A DNA stretch of 64,000 nucleotides from an uncultured Pseudomonadota bacterium (GTDB lineage: Bacteria > Myxococcota_A > Bradymonadia > Bradymonadales > Bradymonadaceae): assembly GCA_913057905.1 (NCBI GenBank), contig CAJXPB010000004.1:186001-250000 (forward strand), read 5' to 3'. A model generated the notes under the pieces. It had not been told where the DNA came from. It did not search any database and worked only from the letters and a program-made list of their open reading frames with translations. Both the position numbers and the translations under genes were made by a program. Below, piece by piece: positions 47,498-56,300 of this stretch; within the stretch, counting starts at the first letter, position 1; each line of letters starts with the position of its first letter.

Positions 47498-49723
47498 TTA
47501 TGAAAGAAGGTCGGCGTCGCCGGTCGAGCAGACGATGAGCGTGGTCGGCATGTCTTCGACGAATTCTGAGTACGCCTGGTGAAACCGTTCGGCGAACCCT
47601 TCGGACGGTGGTCGGAAGCCGAGCATCACGACATCGGCGTCCGACGAGTGCTTGTGAAGAGCCGTGGGGAAGTGCCCCTCTTCGAGGATCGTGTAGTCCG
47701 CATCGAGGCGGGCAGCGTCGATGAGTTCAGCGAGCCGCGCTTCGGCATCGCCTAATTCTTCTCCCGGATCGAGCATCTTCAACAGGCGGATGTTCGCCCG
47801 GGACCATTCCCAGTTGTTCTGAAGCAGATAGCCCAGGATGGCCATCAGGGAGCCGTTTTCGTGGCCACGCCACCAGATGTCGATGCGGTCGGGGTCGTCG
47901 GGCAAGCCGTTGTCCACACACAGCACCTGGCTGAGCCCCAGCTCGTGGGTGACCCTCAATTGACGGGCGTACTCCTCGGGTTCCTCCGGATCGGACGGCC
48001 AGCCGGCGACAACCATGTTCGGCTTAATCGGTCCGATCGATTGCGCCTGCAGGATCACGCCGAGCCCCTGTTGAAACGACGGGGCGACGATCGCCTCGGA
48101 GTAGGCCTGGATGTCGTGTTCATCGACGTACGTCTCCAGCTCCTCCTGCGCTTCGCGCCGCGCATCTAGCTTGTCGTGCACGCGCCCCTCGATCACGCTG
48201 ACGAGGCTCATGATGCCGCGCCCGGTGCCCATCCAGCTCGCATAGGTCGTCAGCGTCTCCCGGGTGCGCGGGTTACCGCTGAGCACCAGCGCCGTGGGTC
48301 GCCAGTTTTTTGGATGCGTCGGGAATTCAGCGAGTTTCAAGAGGTTCGTGCGGACTCGCTCGTAGTAGAAGCCGCGGCGGGCGTCGCCGAAGGACTTTTT
48401 GAGCACGCGCCCCGAGATGTAGAAGTACGTCCCCGTCACGAGCACCAGCGAGACGACGGCGGCCAGGGGGTTGATCAGAAAGGCGGCTGCCACGCAGCCC
48501 AGGCCGCCGACCAATCCGGTCGACCAGTGGAACCACTTGAATTTGGGCCGAAACGAAGGGTTTCGACTGAATTCTTCGATGAACGCCGCGGCGTTGGTCA
48601 TCCCGTAGGCGAACAAGAAAAACATGGTCAAAACGGCGGCCACGGCGTTCAGGGCCCCACCGCCGCCGCCTCCGCCGGCCAGAAGCAGGACGCCGACGCC
48701 AGTGAAGAAGGTCAGCCAGAGGCCGCGCATCGGTTCGTCACCGTCGGTCGTCCCCTTGGCGAAGAACTTCAGCCCGGGAAAGATCTCGTCGCGGGCCAGG
48801 GCCTGCAGGATGCGCGGCGCCCCCAGAAGCGACCCGATGGCGCTGGAGAGGGTTGCGGCAAAGACGCCACCGACAACGGCGAAGCCCATCACGCCCGCCT
48901 GGGTCATCAGAGCCGCAAAGGGATCTTCGATGAGTCGCATCCGGGGCGTCGAACCCCCGGAGATGAAGATGTTCAGAAAGTAGACCAGAAAGCCGACGCC
49001 GATCGCTGCGAGGGTTCCCCTGGGGATCGATTTCTCCGGGTCGTCGAGATCGCCAGACATGTTGACGCCGGCATCGATGCCCGTGACCGCCGGGAAGAAG
49101 ACCGCGAAGACGACCCAGAAGTTTGTGTCTCCCGTGTAGGCGGCCTCCCAGTTTTGACGGGCGGTTTCCATGTCGAAGCTCATCGCACCGCCGATGATGA
49201 ACGACCCGATGGCGACGACCAGAATCGACAGGACCACGTACTGGGTCTTGATGGCCCAGTCGGCCCCGACGAGATTGATGATAAACAGCAGGGTGAGCAT
49301 GCCGAGGCCGACGTGCAGGAAATACGGCTCGGCGGCGGGAAAGGTCGCCACGAACGCCTCGACGAACCCCAGAATGTAGAAGGGGACGGCCAGAGCCTGA
49401 GCCAAAAAGAGCGCCAGACCGATGGCGCCGCCGAACTCGGGGCCCAGCGACCGCGAGATCAAAAAGTAGGCGCCGCCGCCCTCGACATCGGTGTTCGTCG
49501 AGATGGCGGAGATCGACAGGCCGGTCAAAAACGTGATGGCCTTGGCGATCACCAGAATGATGATCGCGCCCATCAGCCCGGCCTGGCCGGTGACGTAGCC
49601 GGACCGCATGAACATGATCACGCCGAGGATCGTCAGGATCGACGGCGTGAAGACCCCTCCAAAGGTTCCGAATTTATTGCGTTTCTTTTCCGTGTCTTCC
49701 TGGTCGCCAGACGGCGCGGCCAT
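47498..49723 (-). CDS. SLC12-type cation-chloride cotransporter (NKCC-like)
   Basis: 741 residues from ATG 49723 with GAGGGAG upstream. The membrane part (about 25-460, twelve predicted segments) carries signatures shared with animal NKCC/KCC proteins: FGTFGGVFTPSILTILGVIM, GGGAYFLISRSLGPEFGGAI, FFPAVTGIDAGVNMSGDL and DPEKSIPRGTLAAI. The cytoplasmic C-terminal part (about 465-741) also aligns in style with the SLC12 domain (LVLSGNPRTRE, MSLVSVIEG, DADVVMLGFRPP), so this is a full-length transporter rather than a general amino-acid permease. It would move chloride with Na and/or K across the inner membrane; ion choice cannot be read from sequence alone. Genes on both sides are on the same strand with gaps of 28 and 41 bases. 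Confidence 0.92.
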   Translation of the reverse strand: MAAPSGDQEDTEKKRNKFGTFGGVFTPSILTILGVIMFMRSGYVTGQAGLMGAIIILVIAKAITFLTGLSISAISTNTDVEGGGAYFLISRSLGPEFGGAIGLALFLAQALAVPFYILGFVEAFVATFPAAEPYFLHVGLGMLTLLFIINLVGADWAIKTQYVVLSILVVAIGSFIIGGAMSFDMETARQNWEAAYTGDTNFWVVFAVFFPAVTGIDAGVNMSGDLDDPEKSIPRGTLAAIGVGFLVYFLNIFISGGSTPRMRLIEDPFAALMTQAGVMGFAVVGGVFAATLSSAIGSLLGAPRILQALARDEIFPGLKFFAKGTTDGDEPMRGLWLTFFTGVGVLLLAGGGGGGGALNAVAAVLTMFFLFAYGMTNAAAFIEEFSRNPSFRPKFKWFHWSTGLVGGLGCVAAAFLINPLAAVVSLVLVTGTYFYISGRVLKKSFGDARRGFYYERVRTNLLKLAEFPTHPKNWRPTALVLSGNPRTRETLTTYASWMGTGRGIMSLVSVIEGRVHDKLDARREAQEELETYVDEHDIQAYSEAIVAPSFQQGLGVILQAQSIGPIKPNMVVAGWPSDPEEPEEYARQLRVTHELGLSQVLCVDNGLPDDPDRIDIWWRGHENGSLMAILGYLLQNNWEWSRANIRLLKMLDPGEELGDAEARLAELIDAARLDADYTILEEGHFPTALHKHSSDADVVMLGFRPPSEGFAERFHQAYSEFVEDMPTTLIVCSTGDADLLS

Positions 49724-49764
49724 GGCTGCTCCCTCGAGTCAGATGCGTTTCGAGGGGCGTGTTA

Positions 49765-51228
49765 TCATGGATCGCGGTGTTCGAACATGACGTGGCTCTG
49801 CAGGGTTTCGACCTGGCTGGTGCACCAGTCCGCGGCGGGTCCCTCCAGTTCGGGACAGGCCTGACGAAACCGCGGTTCGGCGAACCGGCCGACCTCTCTG
49901 GCGACCTCCAACAGCGGCGTCGATGTGCTGTACGCCTCTTTGACGCGCTCGACCATTTCCGCTTCCTTTCGCGGCGTCAGCAGGTCGATGCGCCCGACGA
50001 GCGTGCGGACCAGCCGGTCGGGCTTCGGCTCGACCTCGATCGGGAGCAACTCGTCGGTCCAGGAACGTGGGACGACGTAGAGAATTCGATGGCCCTGGCG
50101 GCGAAAGTAGCTGTCTTCCCAGGTGTCGACCATCGCCCGAGCCTCCTTGCCCGTCAGCCCCGTGTCGACCAGAGCTTCGCCGACCGCGAACTGAGCCTCG
50201 TCGACGAAGGCATCCTTCGAGTCGGAGTCGACCTCGACGGTTTCTTCGAATTCCGTCGTCGACTCGGGCCCCAGCGAACCGATCTCGCGAAGTGTCCCTC
50301 CGTCTTCATCGACGTGCAAATAGAAGGCGGCCGGAACGTCTTCGTTTGAATCGTTCGACACTGCAAAGCGATTCTTGTCGTCGCCGGCGGTTTCGGATGT
50401 CACGCGGATGTCGGGCTTGAATCGACCGATTCCGCGGTAGAAGATGAATTTTTCGGTCTCGTGGCCGGCCGTGACCCGGGCGGCGCCGGGCACCTTGCGA
50501 GAAGGCGCCCAGATGTCGTCGGGCGATACCGAAATGAGGTCTGCCGGTTGGTTGTCGATCTGCACCTGCCAGGTCATCTGCCCACCGGCCAGCTCATCGA
50601 GGCCCGCCTCTCGCCGCTGTTCAGAGGTATAACACTCACCGACCGGTCCTCCGGTCACGCACGACTTGGTCGGCTTCGGGTGCCATTCGGTGGCGTCGGG
50701 GTACCACTCGGTCACGTACCCGTCCGGAAAGTCGACGCGTACATCCACCTGTCGGCTCCGTTCGGTATGAAAGTAGATGACCGGTGTCTCGAGTTTCTGA
50801 TTGACGGGCTCCGGAACGGACACGACCCGGATGCCCTTCGAGCCGGGATAGGTCGAGTATGCGTCGGAGCCGACCCCGGCATAACGAAACTGGTGAACGA
50901 AACCCGGAAGCGACTCTTCTTCGTGGTGGAGGCCGTCGAGGTATTTGCCCTCCGAAGACTGGACCGAGGTAAACGTTCCCCATTCGTGGACCTCGTAGTC
51001 GTGGCGCGGCGGGTTCGGCGGAAGCCTCTTTTCCGCGTTGTCTACCTCCACCGGCCCGACTGTCGGCTCTTGAACCGGGGTGGGTTCCGACTCGTCGACC
51101 GGGGAATCACCGACCGTCCACTCCGGCCCAGCATTTTCAGAGGTCCGGGTGACGTCGGAACACCCGACGGCTGCCACGGTGAAGGCCGATACGGAAATAA
51201 AGATGGAGAGCGCACGTGGGGCAGTCAT
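49765..51228 (-). CDS. Lipoprotein of unknown function with a VHEWGTFTS motif
   Basis: 487 residues. The open frame begins at 51333, but GAGGA is well placed for ATG 51228, and from there a good lipoprotein signal follows (FTVAAVGC, Cys23). After a Pro/Glu-rich linker comes VHEWGTFTSVQSSEGKYLDG, a motif I associate with uncharacterised secreted proteins of myxobacteria and planctomycetes, then about 400 residues with beta-rich composition (VIYFHTERSRQVDVRVDFPDG). A segment near 210-230 holds two Cys (SCVTGG...ECYT), and a third pair lies near the end (CPELEG...WCTS). No enzyme motif is recognised. It is probably the first gene of the transcript that continues into the cotransporter. Confidence 0.82.
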   Translation of the reverse strand: MTAPRALSIFISVSAFTVAAVGCSDVTRTSENAGPEWTVGDSPVDESEPTPVQEPTVGPVEVDNAEKRLPPNPPRHDYEVHEWGTFTSVQSSEGKYLDGLHHEEESLPGFVHQFRYAGVGSDAYSTYPGSKGIRVVSVPEPVNQKLETPVIYFHTERSRQVDVRVDFPDGYVTEWYPDATEWHPKPTKSCVTGGPVGECYTSEQRREAGLDELAGGQMTWQVQIDNQPADLISVSPDDIWAPSRKVPGAARVTAGHETEKFIFYRGIGRFKPDIRVTSETAGDDKNRFAVSNDSNEDVPAAFYLHVDEDGGTLREIGSLGPESTTEFEETVEVDSDSKDAFVDEAQFAVGEALVDTGLTGKEARAMVDTWEDSYFRRQGHRILYVVPRSWTDELLPIEVEPKPDRLVRTLVGRIDLLTPRKEAEMVERVKEAYSTSTPLLEVAREVGRFAEPRFRQACPELEGPAADWCTSQVETLQSHVMFEHRDP

Positions 51229-51494
51229 GGCAATCCTCACAAAGCAGGCGAAACTCTCAACGTGTGGAATGAGTCTATCGAATTTGCGGATGCAGATAAA
51301 TCCGGGCATTTTAAGCAAGGAGCGCTCTACCACGGATTGATATCATAAATAGCAGTATAAGTATGTATCGCCAGTTTTACTCGAAGCGGATCGAGGGGAA
51401 CATGTAGTTCGAGGTTGAAGTACCAATCGGAAGTGGTTACTATCCAGTTGGTGAGATTCCGTTCACATAGGTTCCGCCAACACGGAGATGTACC

Positions 51495-51926
51495 ATGACG
51501 AAGCTGAAGGGAGCACTCGGACTGAGTATCGTATTCTTGTTCACCGTGGCGCTGGCCTCACCGGCCCTGGCGTGCGACGGCAAGAAGAAGGACAAGGACA
51601 AAAAAGAAGGCGAGAGCGCAGTCCAGGTCGATGAAAACCTGCAACACTTCGCCTGTGACGGAAAGAAAAAGGACAAAGACAAGAAAGAAGGTGAATCCGT
51701 CACGACCGATTCCAGCGACGTCCTCGCCTGCGATGGCAAAAAGAAGGACAAAGACAAAAAAGAGGGCGAGTCGTTGAACATCGACTCCAGCGACCTTCTG
51801 GCTGGCGGAGACAAGGACAAAGACAAGGACGACGACGACGATGACGATGACGACGACGACGGGTTCCTTGCCTGCGACGGAAAGGACAAAGACAAGGACA
51901 AGAAGGGTGATTCCTTCGCTGCATAA
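51495..51926 (+). CDS. Exported Lys/Asp repeat protein
   Basis: 143 residues from ATG 51495 (GGAG upstream). A signal peptide ends ASPALA before the first Cys; the -3 Ala makes signal peptidase I more likely than lipoprotein processing, though the latter is possible. The mature part is built of copies of ACDGKKKDKDKKEGES starting near residues 26, 53 and 77, with spacers such as VTTDSSDVL. Then comes GGDKDKDK, a run of eleven Asp encoded by GAC/GAT triplets (51828-51860), GFLACDGK and a final KDKDKDKK. Each repeat has one Cys. Extreme charge alternation implies an unstructured, possibly metal-binding polypeptide; that is inference. A strong terminator follows. Confidence 0.85.
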   Translation: MTKLKGALGLSIVFLFTVALASPALACDGKKKDKDKKEGESAVQVDENLQHFACDGKKKDKDKKEGESVTTDSSDVLACDGKKKDKDKKEGESLNIDSSDLLAGGDKDKDKDDDDDDDDDDDGFLACDGKDKDKDKKGDSFAA

Positions 51927-51956
51927 TTGACGCTGCACATTGAGCGTTGAACAGTG

Positions 51957-51988
51957 AACCGCCGCGGCAGCGATGCCGCGGCGGTTTT
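51957..51988 (+). terminator. Intrinsic terminator of the Lys/Asp repeat gene
   Basis: AACCGCCGCGGCA / TGCCGCGGCGGTT stem with a GCGA loop, ending in TTTT. Confidence 0.9.
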
Positions 51989-52078
51989 CTGGTTCTTGGT
52001 CGAAATATTGGCGCACCTCGTCCCGTTATCGTTGAACGGAGAGATGCCACGTCGACTCTATACGCTCGGGACTACAAA

Positions 52079-52651
52079 ATGCTCGTACGACGAAGCAATT
52101 GGCCGGCCTTGATTGCTGTCAGTGTACTCGGACCCGCTCTCGGTCTTTTCCTGGGAGCCATGGCGGTAAGCGGCGATTGGTTCAGTTGCGACTCAGATGC
52201 GACGGTTAAAGAACGGACTCCGGAACGACTGATCATGCCCGATGGGGACCGGGTCAAGCTTGAGGAGTTGGCGCCGCAGCGCGCCGCGGCGCTCGTGGTC
52301 ATGAAGAGCCCCTGGTGTTCGGTCTGTCAGAAGCAGCTGCGCGCTCTCTCGGACCGGGCCACCTGCACGGCGGGCATCGACGGGGCCGTCTTCGGGATGA
52401 CCGCTTCGGATGCACGCACGAATGACAAACTCCAGAAAAAACTTGAGTTGAAATTCCCCGTGGTGGGCAACCCCGACGGTGACCTCTTGCGCCAGATGGG
52501 TCTGTGGAATCACGACGCAGACCGACCGATTCCCGGCGTCATCTACCTCGATGAACAGGGGAAGGTCGTCGACGTCTACCGCGGTCGATACCCCGGTAAG
52601 AGCCAGACGGGCCGCATCCTTCACAAACTCCACGCCATTTCAGGTGGGTGA
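52079..52651 (+). CDS. Membrane-anchored thioredoxin-like (redoxin) protein
   Basis: 190 residues from ATG 52079; the longer frame to 51947 starts inside the previous terminator. Residues 9-30 form an uncleaved-looking membrane segment (LIAVSVLGPALGLFLGAMAV), so the domain should face the periplasm. The AhpC/TSA-type fold has SPWCSVCQKQL (CxxC at about 82-85), FGMTASDARTNDKL, and a cis-Pro region PIPGVIYLDEQGKVVDVYRG. The spacing and ending fit peroxiredoxin-like or TlpA-like reductases. It probably handles thiol-disulfide exchange, which is notable in a neighbourhood encoding many Cys-rich exported proteins; a direct link is only a suggestion. The ribosome site is weak. Confidence 0.82.
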   Translation: MLVRRSNWPALIAVSVLGPALGLFLGAMAVSGDWFSCDSDATVKERTPERLIMPDGDRVKLEELAPQRAAALVVMKSPWCSVCQKQLRALSDRATCTAGIDGAVFGMTASDARTNDKLQKKLELKFPVVGNPDGDLLRQMGLWNHDADRPIPGVIYLDEQGKVVDVYRGRYPGKSQTGRILHKLHAISGG

Positions 52652-52677
52652 GTCGAACTGACAGCTTGAATGAAGAA

Positions 52678-52705
52678 AACCCCGCCGATCGGGAGATCGG
52701 CGAGG
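52678..52705. terminator. Bidirectional hairpin between convergent genes
   Basis: CGCCGATC-GGGA-GATCGGCG stem flanked by AAAAC on the left and TCTTCTCT on the right; usable by the genes on both sides. Confidence 0.75.
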
Positions 52706-52729
52706 TCTTCTCTAGGTGGTGTGTTAAAC

Positions 52730-53092
52730 CTATCGAATCGGATTGCCCGAGCAGGACGAGCTCACGTTATTTGACTCGCTTTCACAAGAGGATCCAGCCT
52801 GACATACACCGTTGGCGTCCTGGCATTTCAGGAAATCAATGTAGGCGTTCTGACATCCACCGTTGAGTTGCTCCACCAGCGAGCGGGTGCTGTTCGCACA
52901 TTGGTTGATGGAATCATACACGAAGCCCCCAGTGCAATCCTGCAGTTGTGAACAGTACGACTGGTAGTCGACGCTGCCGACGGAATTACCGCACGCGGCG
53001 AAACCTCCGAACAGGAGGGCCACACCGGCTGCCACGAGGAACTTGGTGAGGGAGAAGTTGCGACTTTCTGGGCCTGACATATCAGTATGCAT
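52730..53092 (-). CDS. Small eight-Cys lipoprotein
   Basis: 120 residues from ATG 53092 (GGAG 7 bases upstream). The signal ends FGGFAAC (Cys34), followed by GNSVGS. The mature part has YCSQLQDC, then single Cys residues at roughly 10-15-residue spacing (INQC, GGC, FLKC, GVC, SSC, SSSC). The opening YC..L..C pattern and helix-friendly spacing match the lipoproteins at 59395, 60321 and 61502, so I treat it as a divergent member of that family. Function unknown. It lacks their GSM ending. Confidence 0.8.
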   Translation of the reverse strand: MHTDMSGPESRNFSLTKFLVAAGVALLFGGFAACGNSVGSVDYQSYCSQLQDCTGGFVYDSINQCANSTRSLVEQLNGGCQNAYIDFLKCQDANGVCQAGSSCESESNNVSSSCSGNPIR

Positions 53093-53327
53093 GTTGGTAC
53101 TCCGTTCGAATTCAATGAAACGATGAGACGGGCCTCGCTTCGTCTGCGCGATCCCGGCTGCGACTTCTATTTTTCGACCTCTCCCACTTTGTATCCGGGT
53201 AGCCGACGGGCCGTCAAGTTCATTCCAAAGTAGAACGGCCGCCGATTGTCCTCAGGGCGGGAATCATCCCTCGAACGAAATTGCTTCCTCCGGCGCCAGC
53301 GCCCCCGAGCATTGAGTGTCAAAGAAA

Positions 53328-53365
53328 GGAAAAGCCCCGGAGCTCTTTCGAGCCCCGGGGCGGAG
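53328..53365 (-). terminator. Intrinsic terminator of the inverted giant lipoprotein gene
   Basis: On the minus strand GCCCCGGGGCTC-GAAA-GAGCTCCGGGGC (one wobble pair) is followed by TTTTCCTTTC. Confidence 0.9.
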
Positions 53366-53390
53366 TCGGTGGGAGGGGTGGCATCAGATG

Positions 53391-56300
53391 TCAGTTGATG
53401 CTCGCGTTGATGGTGAAGGTCGAGCTGTGGCCCGTGTTTTCGGCGTTGTCGGCGATGATGAACAGGGTGCGATCCTGCTGGGCCGTGTACGAAATACTCC
53501 CCGACGAGTTGAACCCGAATTTGAGATCGCCCGCCACACAGGAGTTAGCGTAATTGTTGCACAGCGTGACGGCGGCGATGTATCCCTTCGTGCCGCCGGA
53601 TGACATCGACGCGTCCAGGGTTTCTCCAGCCTGGAGGTCCACCCGATAGACGACGTCTTCCCCACTGGAGTCGCCTCCGAGCAGGAACAAGCATTCCCAG
53701 GCGCTGTCGTCGTCGATGTCGTTCGAGAAGTTGCTCCAGCTTCCGGTGCTCGAGAAGCCACCGGAAGACTTGGCCTGGGTGGTGATGTTCTCGGCGGTGT
53801 AGCAGAAGTCGTTGTTGCGAGTGTCGCACATGCCGTTCGAGCAGCTACTGGGACAGGAGTAGCTAAACTCGCTGATCCCTTGAGTACCGCAGTAGTCGAC
53901 GGTCGATCCGTCGCACGACCGGGTCTCGGGTGTGCACGCCATCTTCTTGATTTCGGCGTCCAACTCGAAGCTGTCGCTCGAGCCGGAACCGTTGTCGTTG
54001 GCCGCCACAAGATAGACCGTCTCGGCCTGACCGGGAGCATAGGTGATGGACGCCTGGGAACCACTGTGGCTTCCGGCGTTGCACGCTGTCTGGTCGTGGA
54101 TGCCGGTACATCCATTGAGCACCATCAGCGAGGCGTCGTCGGAAGAGCCCGTGGTGTCGAGGCTGGCGGTCAGGTATTCATCGTCCGCCAGGTCGAGCTT
54201 GTATGTGGCGTCTTGACCGGCGATTTCGTCCTGGTCGACGCCTCCAGTGTCGCAGAAGGGTTCCCAGTCGTAGTCATCGGAGAAGTTCGTCCAGTCGATC
54301 GTTCGGGTCATCCCGCCCGAACCGCTCGCCTGGGAGGTGATGTCCTCGGCGTCGTAGCAGAATTCGGAGTTCGTCGTGTCGCACGTGCCGTTGGTACACC
54401 CGGAGGCGCACGTGTACGTGTCGGGCAGCCCGGATGAGGGGCAATACTCGACGGTGGCGCCGTCGCAGGTCACGTTGTTCGGCGTGCATGTTTCTCCGAC
54501 GATCTCAGCCGTGAAGCTGAAGGTCTCGCCTTTGTCGGGGCTCGACTCGGAGAGATCCAACAGGACGTATACCGTCTGGTTGGAGTCCGAGGCATATTCG
54601 ACGGTCGGTCCGTCGCCGAAGCCTTCCGCCCAGGCCAGGCACTGTGTGGTATAGGAGCCGCAGGAGGACTCGACGGCGATGTTCATGTCGTCTTCGCTGC
54701 TGCTCGAGGAGACCCGCAATCCTTCCCCATCTGCGAGGTCCACACTGAAGACGGCATCGGGTCCTTCGGTGTCGATGTCTCCGAGTTCGCCGCAGGTGTC
54801 GTCGGAGACGCTGAAGTCGTTGGTGAATTTGGTGTGTTCACCGGTGAAGGTCACACCACCGTCCTGGGAGGCCTGACTGGTGAGGTTGCGCACGGACGAG
54901 CAATTGTTCGAACGCTGACAGGTGCCTCCGTTACAACCCCAGTCGCGGCAGTCGTCGCTCTGGTTGAAGGCCGTACCCAGGTCGTTGCATTGCTCGACAT
55001 TCCCCGAACTCGAGCATCGACGGGCGTCGGGCGAGCAGATGACGTCGGTGTAGGTGACACTCAGGCTGACCGTGGAGAAGGCCTGATCGGCGCGCGAGTC
55101 GACCACCAGGAAGGCGGTCTGCTCGCTCTCCGTGGTGTTCGAGTAATTGAGCGTATCTTCGGATTCGGTATCGGTACTGCCCGAGGCTCCAGCGAGACAG
55201 GTGTCGCCGAGGCTACTGCAGTCGTTGACCAGGTACAGAGACCCGTCGACTTCGTTTTGGAAGTTCGCGGTCGCCTCGATCGACGTCTTTGCCGGAAGCA
55301 CGACCTGATAGGCCTTCTCCGGGCCGGTCGACTGCTCGGTGTCGCTCAGACAACTGTCCGAGGGGACCTCGTAGGCATTGGTGTATTGAGCGAGGTTCAG
55401 CTCCTTGTTCACCGCCTCGCCGGGGTTTTCGGTCGGTCGCGTGATTTGAGGTGCATCGCCGCAGCGTTGTCCGGCGGGAGGCACACATCGGCCCGTCGTC
55501 GGGTCGCATCCGGCGTCGCACGAGATCGAGCGGAATCGCCCACCTTCCTGCGAACATATCTGCGCGGTGTCAGTGCCGGAACAAAATGCCGTATCCTCCG
55601 CGCAGGCGGTGAAGGTGGTCGACACATTCAGTGTGTAGGGTCCGGCGGCGCCTTCGGCGGCGGTGTGTACCGTCACGAAGTGCGTGCCGGGGCCCAGAAG
55701 GGCGCTCTCGGACGTCGATTCACCGGCTTCACCGGCGAGCTTGCAGGCCCGCTCGGTGCCTGCCTGGGTACATTGCTCCCGTATCGTGAGGGCGAGATTT
55801 GCGGAACTGATCTGGGGCTGGAGCTCGAATTGTATCTCCTGAGGGTCATCGATCTCGAGCTTGTAGACATCTTCGTTGCGTTGAGCGCCGTCGGAGATGC
55901 AGCTGCCGGTCAGGGCGCTGGACGACGAGTTCGCCGTGTTCCCGGAGACGCGCTGGTTGGCGCGCAGTGTGGGCGCGGACTGGCAAGCGGTGACCGTATC
56001 GGCGGGCACCATCGAGACCGCCAGTTCGTACGACACACCGGGCTGCTTCATCTGGTCGTTTGTGGTCACGGCCAGGTTGAAGTCACCCTGATTGGTGGCG
56101 CCGATCTCTTCTTCGATTCGGATCGACGACTCGGTGCCGCGGGCACCGGTCGTGCCTTCGGCGACCACGGAGCCATCCTTGGTCAACTCGAGATCCAGTC
56201 GCCCCAATCCGACATCGCGCTCGGGCACGTCGAGTTGGATGACCAGTGTGGCGTTGGTGCTCACGTCGCCCAGGTCACGGCTGTTGAATGTGTAGTAGTC

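Noticed and set aside
48176-49864. A 562-residue plus-strand frame opposite the cotransporter gene
   Set aside because: Composition is His/Arg/Asp/Gln-rich and featureless; the minus-strand frame has unmistakable SLC12 signatures.
51495-51572. Lipoprotein signal for the Lys/Asp repeat protein
   Set aside because: The residues before Cys are A-L-A; the -3 position is Ala rather than Leu/Val/Ile, so a lipobox is weak and not claimed.
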